A stretch of 9,562 nucleotides of DNA, from the NCBI GenBank assembly GCA_027031025.1, contig JALVEJ010000186.1, positions 1 through 9,562 on the forward strand, in the 5' to 3' direction. The DNA is from Flavobacteriales bacterium (GTDB lineage Bacteria; Bacteroidota; Bacteroidia; Flavobacteriales; Flavobacteriaceae). The notes under the pieces were generated by a model. That model had not been told where the DNA came from and ran no database searches. It saw nothing but the letters and a program-made list of their open reading frames with translations. Shown here in pieces: positions 6,756-9,562 of the stretch. Numbering within the stretch: the stretch's first letter is position 1; every line of letters starts with the position of its first letter. The translations under genes were made by a program, and so were the position numbers.

Positions 6756-7331
6756 TTAATAAGGCATACCCGATTGGCGTTGAACTTTTAGCGCATTGAC
6801 ATACCATAAAAATTCATCTAAAAATCGGTTGATATGAAGATCGTATTTTTCATCAACGGCTATACCATGTTGGTTGATGCTGCTGTAAATATTAGAAATT
6901 GGAAAAATACTCGGTATAGCCGGCATCCCCAATTCGGCTAGCACGGCTCTTAGATGCATAGCGACACGCATACCGCCAAATCCACCGGCTGAATACGAAA
7001 CTATGGCACTCGGTTTAAAATAATACTCAGACTGAAAATGGTCTAACAAATTTTTTAAAACCGCCGGAATACTATGATTATATTCGCCGGAAACAATGAC
7101 AAAGCCATCGGATGCTTTTAAGATTTTATGGATTTGTTCCATTATTTCGGGGGCTGAACCGGAAGGATATTCTTTATGCATCTTGTCCAAAAATGGTAAA
7201 GGATATTTTTGCGTATCAATAAATTCAATTTGAACATCACGTTCACTGAGTTTTTGGTTGATAAACTTTGCCGCTTTGATACCTTGCCGGTCGCTACGAC
7301 TCGAACCATATATGACTGCTATTTTGTGCAT
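6756..7331 (-). CDS. NADPH-dependent FMN reductase-like flavoprotein
   Basis: A 191-residue flavodoxin-fold protein of the FMN_red family, which reduces flavin, quinones, azo compounds or other acceptors with NAD(P)H. The N-terminal phosphate-binding loop is IAVIYGSSRSDRQG (4-17). The flavin-edge motif is SGEYNHSIPAVLKNLLDHF (81-99), and SAGGFGGMRVAMHLRAVLAELGM (114-136) is the usual third block. Length is typical. The ATG at 7331 is chosen because the family normally begins a few residues before the first beta-strand; an ATG at 7358 would add nine residues (MFNSKNLFN) and cannot be excluded. It lies first in a tight set with DUF427 (23 bases) and the EgtD-like gene. The physiological acceptor is unknown. 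Confidence 0.88.
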   Translation of the reverse strand: MHKIAVIYGSSRSDRQGIKAAKFINQKLSERDVQIEFIDTQKYPLPFLDKMHKEYPSGSAPEIMEQIHKILKASDGFVIVSGEYNHSIPAVLKNLLDHFQSEYYFKPSAIVSYSAGGFGGMRVAMHLRAVLAELGMPAIPSIFPISNIYSSINQHGIAVDEKYDLHINRFLDEFLWYVNALKVQRQSGMPY

Positions 7332-7384
7332 ATTAAAAAGGTTTTTAGAGTTAAACATTTGTATTTCAATTAATTGATAAGAAT

Positions 7385-7400
7385 TGTTAATTCGTTAACA
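7385..7400. promoter_or_regulatory. TGTTAA-N4-TTAACA dyad upstream of the flavoprotein-DUF427-egtD genes
   Basis: A perfect 6-bp inverted repeat with a 4-base spacer (TTCG), about 54 bases before the proposed flavoprotein start. The size and symmetry suit a dimeric helix-turn-helix regulator. It resembles, but does not match, FNR (TTGAT-N4-ATCAA) or CRP sites. Its regulator is unknown; the Crp/Fnr gene in this window is one candidate. Confidence 0.35.
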
Positions 7401-7404
7401 CAAT

Positions 7405-7419
7405 AAGTTTGATAAACTT
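7405..7419. repeat. Second intergenic dyad AAGTTT-GAT-AAACTT
   Basis: A perfect 6-bp inverted repeat with a 3-base loop, 4 bases beyond the TGTTAA dyad. A further pair GAAATT (7420-7425) and AATTTC (7438-7443) follows. In the minus direction these lie downstream of DUF2721 but lack a following U-tract, so a terminator role is unconvincing. Together they make the 145-base spacer at 7332-7476 unusually rich in symmetry. Confidence 0.35.
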
Positions 7420-7476
7420 GAAATTGCGTTGAAACAAAATTTCATTTATCATTATATAAAACTATTTTTTTCATAA

Positions 7477-7851
7477 TCAATTTATTTTTAAGTGATTTTG
7501 CCTAAGCATCACGGCTCTAAATGCATATTTTATCAACAGTAAAATAGCAAGCATAATCATTAAAACCCCTGTAAAAAGCGGATAAATACGCCAAACATTT
7601 TTCAAAGAAAATAGACTAGATACGCCCGAAATTAATAAGAAGAAGATGCTTATATATTGAAAAACCAAAGCAATACTTAGGGTTTTTAATTGATGCAATT
7701 TGTCTTTGATAATCAGCGAACACTCTCTATCAAATGGTTTTTGTTCTTCCAACCGGCTTATTTCATTGTTAAGTTGTAACAAAAGATTGGTCGTAGATAA
7801 AATGATCATTCCGATACCGGGAATTATGGTTATGGGCAGATACCAATCCAT
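7477..7851 (-). CDS. DUF2721-family small membrane protein
   Basis: A 124-residue protein with three predicted membrane helices: about 5-25 (LPITIIPGIGMIILSTTNLLL), 55-80 and 90-112. Between the first and second is a charged stretch with LNNEISRLEEQ (27-37). The pattern of an ILSTxN helix followed by a NEISRLE segment and a QL-rich helix fits DUF2721, a family of unknown function. The ATG at 7851 is chosen because it lies 4 bases after the rhodanese stop and begins just before the first helix; the open frame extends upstream to 7983 only as antisense-free overlap with the rhodanese 3' end. The tight spacing implies co-transcription with the sulfurtransferase. The C-terminal tail is basic (FRAVMLRQNHLK), suggesting a cytoplasmic end. 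Function cannot be assigned. Confidence 0.75.
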   Translation of the reverse strand: MDWYLPITIIPGIGMIILSTTNLLLQLNNEISRLEEQKPFDRECSLIIKDKLHQLKTLSIALVFQYISIFFLLISGVSSLFSLKNVWRIYPLFTGVLMIMLAILLLIKYAFRAVMLRQNHLKIN

Positions 7852-7855
7852 ATCA

Positions 7856-9145
7856 TTAATTTTTTGGCAATCCCGTTTCATATGGATTATTCGGGTCATT
7901 GCTCCATTCAAACCAACCGCCGTCAAAAACCGAAACTTTGTTCCACCCGAGCAACCAAGCATTAAACCAAGCCTCACTACCACGCCAACCCGTACCGCAA
8001 TAAAATGCCAGATGCTTGTCAGGTGTTATGCCTGCTTCTTGCCAATTGGCAATGATTTCTTGTGCTTCGCGCGTGGTATGATCCACATTGCGATAGTTTT
8101 CCATATGATAAGCATCACTGCCGCAATTTCCAAAAACTGCACCGGGGATTCTGCCTCTTTTTTCTATGTAATTATAGCCACTGACATCCCCAATAAACTC
8201 CGCCCAACTACGCACGCTAACCAATTCAGCATCAGGTGCTTTTAGCATTTGCTTGGCTTCTTCAATATCGACAATGATTTCAGGATGAGCGGGTATTTCT
8301 ACGCCGAAATTATCGATCGGAATTTTAGGAACATCTTTATTAGAAGCAGGATAACCGGCTGTTTCCCATGATTTAAAACCGCCATTGAGTACCCGAACAT
8401 CTTTAACGCCGGCATACATCATAATCATAGCCAACCGAATGGCACCAATATGTCCGGCAGAACTTCCCGGTAATGGATCGTTGTTATCAGGTTTAAGAAA
8501 TTTGCCATACAAAACCACTGTGGTATCAGCTGTGATGCCGTGTGCTTCCAAAGCTTGTTGAAGCTCTTCGGGCGACCGACGATTCCAAGTTTCCGGCGCT
8601 TCCAAAGCCAAAGTGTCCATATCAATAGCCCCCGGAATATGCCCCGACAAATAGGCATCTCTATTGCGATAATGGGCATGCACTATTTTATAAGTGTCAT
8701 TGGTGTAATATTCCGGTGATTTCCCGTCAATCAATTGTTTGACCCATTGGGGCGGTACCAATTTATCAAAACGTTCCAATTTTTCCATGGGTAAATCTGG
8801 ATTAGCAGTCCACTCATCGACAAAATGCCGATAGAGAAAAACATTGTTGAAACCTTCGGATTGCAGTTTGCCGGCAAAATCTTTTAATTCATCAAGCTGA
8901 TAGCCATATAAAATAATATTCTGTTCGGGTTTTAAAAATTTTGAATTCATGATATCTAGCCATTGTGGAAAAGATAACCAACTGAAAGGAAAAGATTTGG
9001 CACCCTTGATATGACCGCCACGCTGTTCGTTTTGAAATCGCCATCCGTTGTAAGCATCAACAGGGCGTATGTCGATAATTTTTGTGTTTTGATCTCTTAA
9101 TAATCGACTAATGTGTTTGGTTTTGAGTTCTAAAAAATTGTGCAT
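7856..9145 (-). CDS. Three-domain rhodanese sulfurtransferase, YnjE/EanB type
   Basis: A 429-residue protein with three rhodanese-like units: about 1-125, 130-265 and 285-425. Only the third has a catalytic loop, FYCGTGWRGS, with C383 as the persulfide residue in the six-residue loop CGTGWR (383-388). The first two units have LYGYQ (79-83) and LYGKF (212-216) where that cysteine would be, so they are structural. The only other cysteine is C341. This architecture and loop match E. coli YnjE and, as I recall, Chlorobium EanB, which puts sulfur on hercynine. E316 and Y324 stand at the same distance from C383 as EanB Glu345 and Tyr353 from Cys412, but YnjE appears to share them. Unlike YnjE there is no signal peptide, so it should be cytosolic. 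It precedes DUF2721 by 4 bases. Sulfur acceptor unproven. Confidence 0.9.
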   Translation of the reverse strand: MHNFLELKTKHISRLLRDQNTKIIDIRPVDAYNGWRFQNEQRGGHIKGAKSFPFSWLSFPQWLDIMNSKFLKPEQNIILYGYQLDELKDFAGKLQSEGFNNVFLYRHFVDEWTANPDLPMEKLERFDKLVPPQWVKQLIDGKSPEYYTNDTYKIVHAHYRNRDAYLSGHIPGAIDMDTLALEAPETWNRRSPEELQQALEAHGITADTTVVLYGKFLKPDNNDPLPGSSAGHIGAIRLAMIMMYAGVKDVRVLNGGFKSWETAGYPASNKDVPKIPIDNFGVEIPAHPEIIVDIEEAKQMLKAPDAELVSVRSWAEFIGDVSGYNYIEKRGRIPGAVFGNCGSDAYHMENYRNVDHTTREAQEIIANWQEAGITPDKHLAFYCGTGWRGSEAWFNAWLLGWNKVSVFDGGWFEWSNDPNNPYETGLPKN

Positions 9146-9188
9146 ATGTTGTTTTTAGAGATAAGTCGCTTAAAAACCAACTTCCTTA

Positions 9189-9215
9189 CAAATACGACAT
9201 ATTTTATTTGCAAAA
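9189..9215 (-). promoter_or_regulatory. Candidate promoter for the rhodanese-DUF2721 genes
   Basis: On the minus strand TTTTG (9215-9211) is followed after 16 bases by TATTTG (9194-9189), about 44 bases before the ATG. The -33 and spacing are reasonable; the -7 box is one base short of TAnnTTTG. Tentative. Confidence 0.35.
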
Positions 9216-9221
9216 CCTTGA

Positions 9222-9325
9222 TTTTCAACAGATTTTTTTTTCTAAACTTTTGACTTATTTTTATTGAAAATTAAGTAGAAATATTAAAAAAACTTTCTAA
9301 ATATCAAATTTTCAACTTTCAACAG
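9222..9325. repeat. Three TTTCAAC repeats in the rhodanese-ndk intergenic region
   Basis: TTTTCAAC occurs at 9222-9229 and 9309-9316, and TTTCAACAG at 9223-9231 and 9317-9325. All are in the same orientation and upstream of the ndk -7 box. They could be operator half-sites or part of the -33 region, or chance in AT-rich DNA. No gene is visible in this 216-base spacer. Confidence 0.3.
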
Positions 9326-9332
9326 GATAGCT

Positions 9333-9340
9333 TATATTTG
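9333..9340 (+). promoter_or_regulatory. -7 promoter box of ndk
   Basis: TATATTTG is an exact match to the Bacteroidota -7 consensus TAnnTTTG, ending 21 bases before the ndk ATG. No clear TTTG sits at -33, but a TTTCAAC repeat occupies roughly that place. Position and match make this the best promoter call in the window. Confidence 0.6.
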
Positions 9341-9361
9341 CAAAAAATAAATTGAACTTTT

Positions 9362-9562
9362 ATGTCAGGAAACATTACTTTTACCATGATTAAACCCGAT
9401 GCCGTTGAAAACGGACATATCGGTGCTATTTTAGACAAGATAAACCAAGCCGGTTTTAAAATTATCGCCATGAAAATGACGCAATTGTCAAAACGCGATG
9501 CCGAAAAATTTTATGCCATTCATAAAGACCGTCCTTTCTTTGGTGAATTAGTCGCTTTTATG
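9362..9562 (+). CDS. ndk: Nucleoside diphosphate kinase, N-terminal part (3' end outside window)
   Basis: The first 67 residues of Ndk, roughly half of a family that is usually about 140 residues. The enzyme transfers the gamma-phosphate between nucleoside tri- and diphosphates through a phosphohistidine. The start MSGNITFTMIKPDAVENG carries the ATP-phosphate-binding lysine K11 in the signature IKPDAV. FYAIHKDRPFFGELVAFM (50-67) contains the conserved tyrosine Y51 and the RPFF block. The catalytic histidine (near residue 115-120) lies beyond the window. The gene is divergent from the rhodanese gene with 216 bases between them and has a clear -7 box. Confidence 0.96.
   Translation, partial: MSGNITFTMIKPDAVENGHIGAILDKINQAGFKIIAMKMTQLSKRDAEKFYAIHKDRPFFGELVAFM

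Noticed and set aside
7384..7411. Plus-strand promoter-like TTG-N17-TAAGTTTG
   Set aside because: It points into the antisense of DUF2721 and no plus-strand gene follows; the match overlaps the dyads and is probably chance.
7700..8245. Open plus-strand frame of 181 codons opposite DUF2721 and the rhodanese 3' end
   Set aside because: It is antisense to two genes with clear family motifs, and its translation shows no recognisable domain or sensible composition.
8425..8679. Second minus-strand frame inside the rhodanese gene
   Set aside because: A shifted shadow of the rhodanese coding sequence with no domain.
9222..9230. TTTTCAACA resembling a DnaA box
   Set aside because: One mismatch to TTWTNCACA, and no DnaA-box cluster, dnaA or dnaN gene is near.

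Overview
The window looks like a chromosomal segment of a low-GC Bacteroidota, most likely a member of the Flavobacteriia. I infer this from the protein families and their style (Mrp plus a stand-alone NifU C-terminal domain plus a Crp/Fnr protein, a FtsX/LolE-type permease divergent from a NamZ-type lipoprotein), from the near absence of Shine-Dalgarno sequences, and from Bacteroidota-type -7 boxes (TAnnTTTG) before several genes. No rRNA, tRNA, CRISPR array, insertion sequence or phage gene was seen.

Layout. Bases 1-660 (+) carry the C-terminal half of a UMF1-type MFS transporter. Facing it is a three-gene minus-strand operon at 2742-706: an Mrp/ApbC Fe-S carrier ATPase, a 77-residue NifU-like CxxC protein and a Crp/Fnr-family regulator. 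A 223-base spacer follows. Next comes a FtsX/LolE-type permease (minus, 4198-2966), divergent from a lipoprotein of the NamZ exo-beta-N-acetylmuramidase family (plus, 4212-5414), with only 13 bases between the proposed starts. A hairpin at 5430-5456 separates NamZ from a long minus-strand run: an EgtD-type histidine methyltransferase, a DUF427 protein, a NADPH-dependent FMN reductase-like flavoprotein, a DUF2721 membrane protein and a three-domain YnjE/EanB-type rhodanese. Finally, ndk starts on the plus strand at 9362 and runs off the window.

How the genes may work together. The first operon points to iron-sulfur cluster handling, with a cysteine-containing regulator made from the same message. 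The permease and NamZ concern the cell envelope. The most interesting part is 5451-9145. An EgtD-like enzyme with all the histidine-binding residues I can recall lies on the same strand and within 1.5 kb of a signal-peptide-free sulfurtransferase with the CGTGWR loop. No EgtB is visible. This resembles the two-enzyme, oxygen-independent ergothioneine route (EanA methyltransferase plus EanB rhodanese) described from Chlorobium limicola, here interleaved with DUF427, DUF2721 and a flavoprotein. The idea is an inference, since YnjE-type enzymes of other function share the same loop. The other genes look ordinary.
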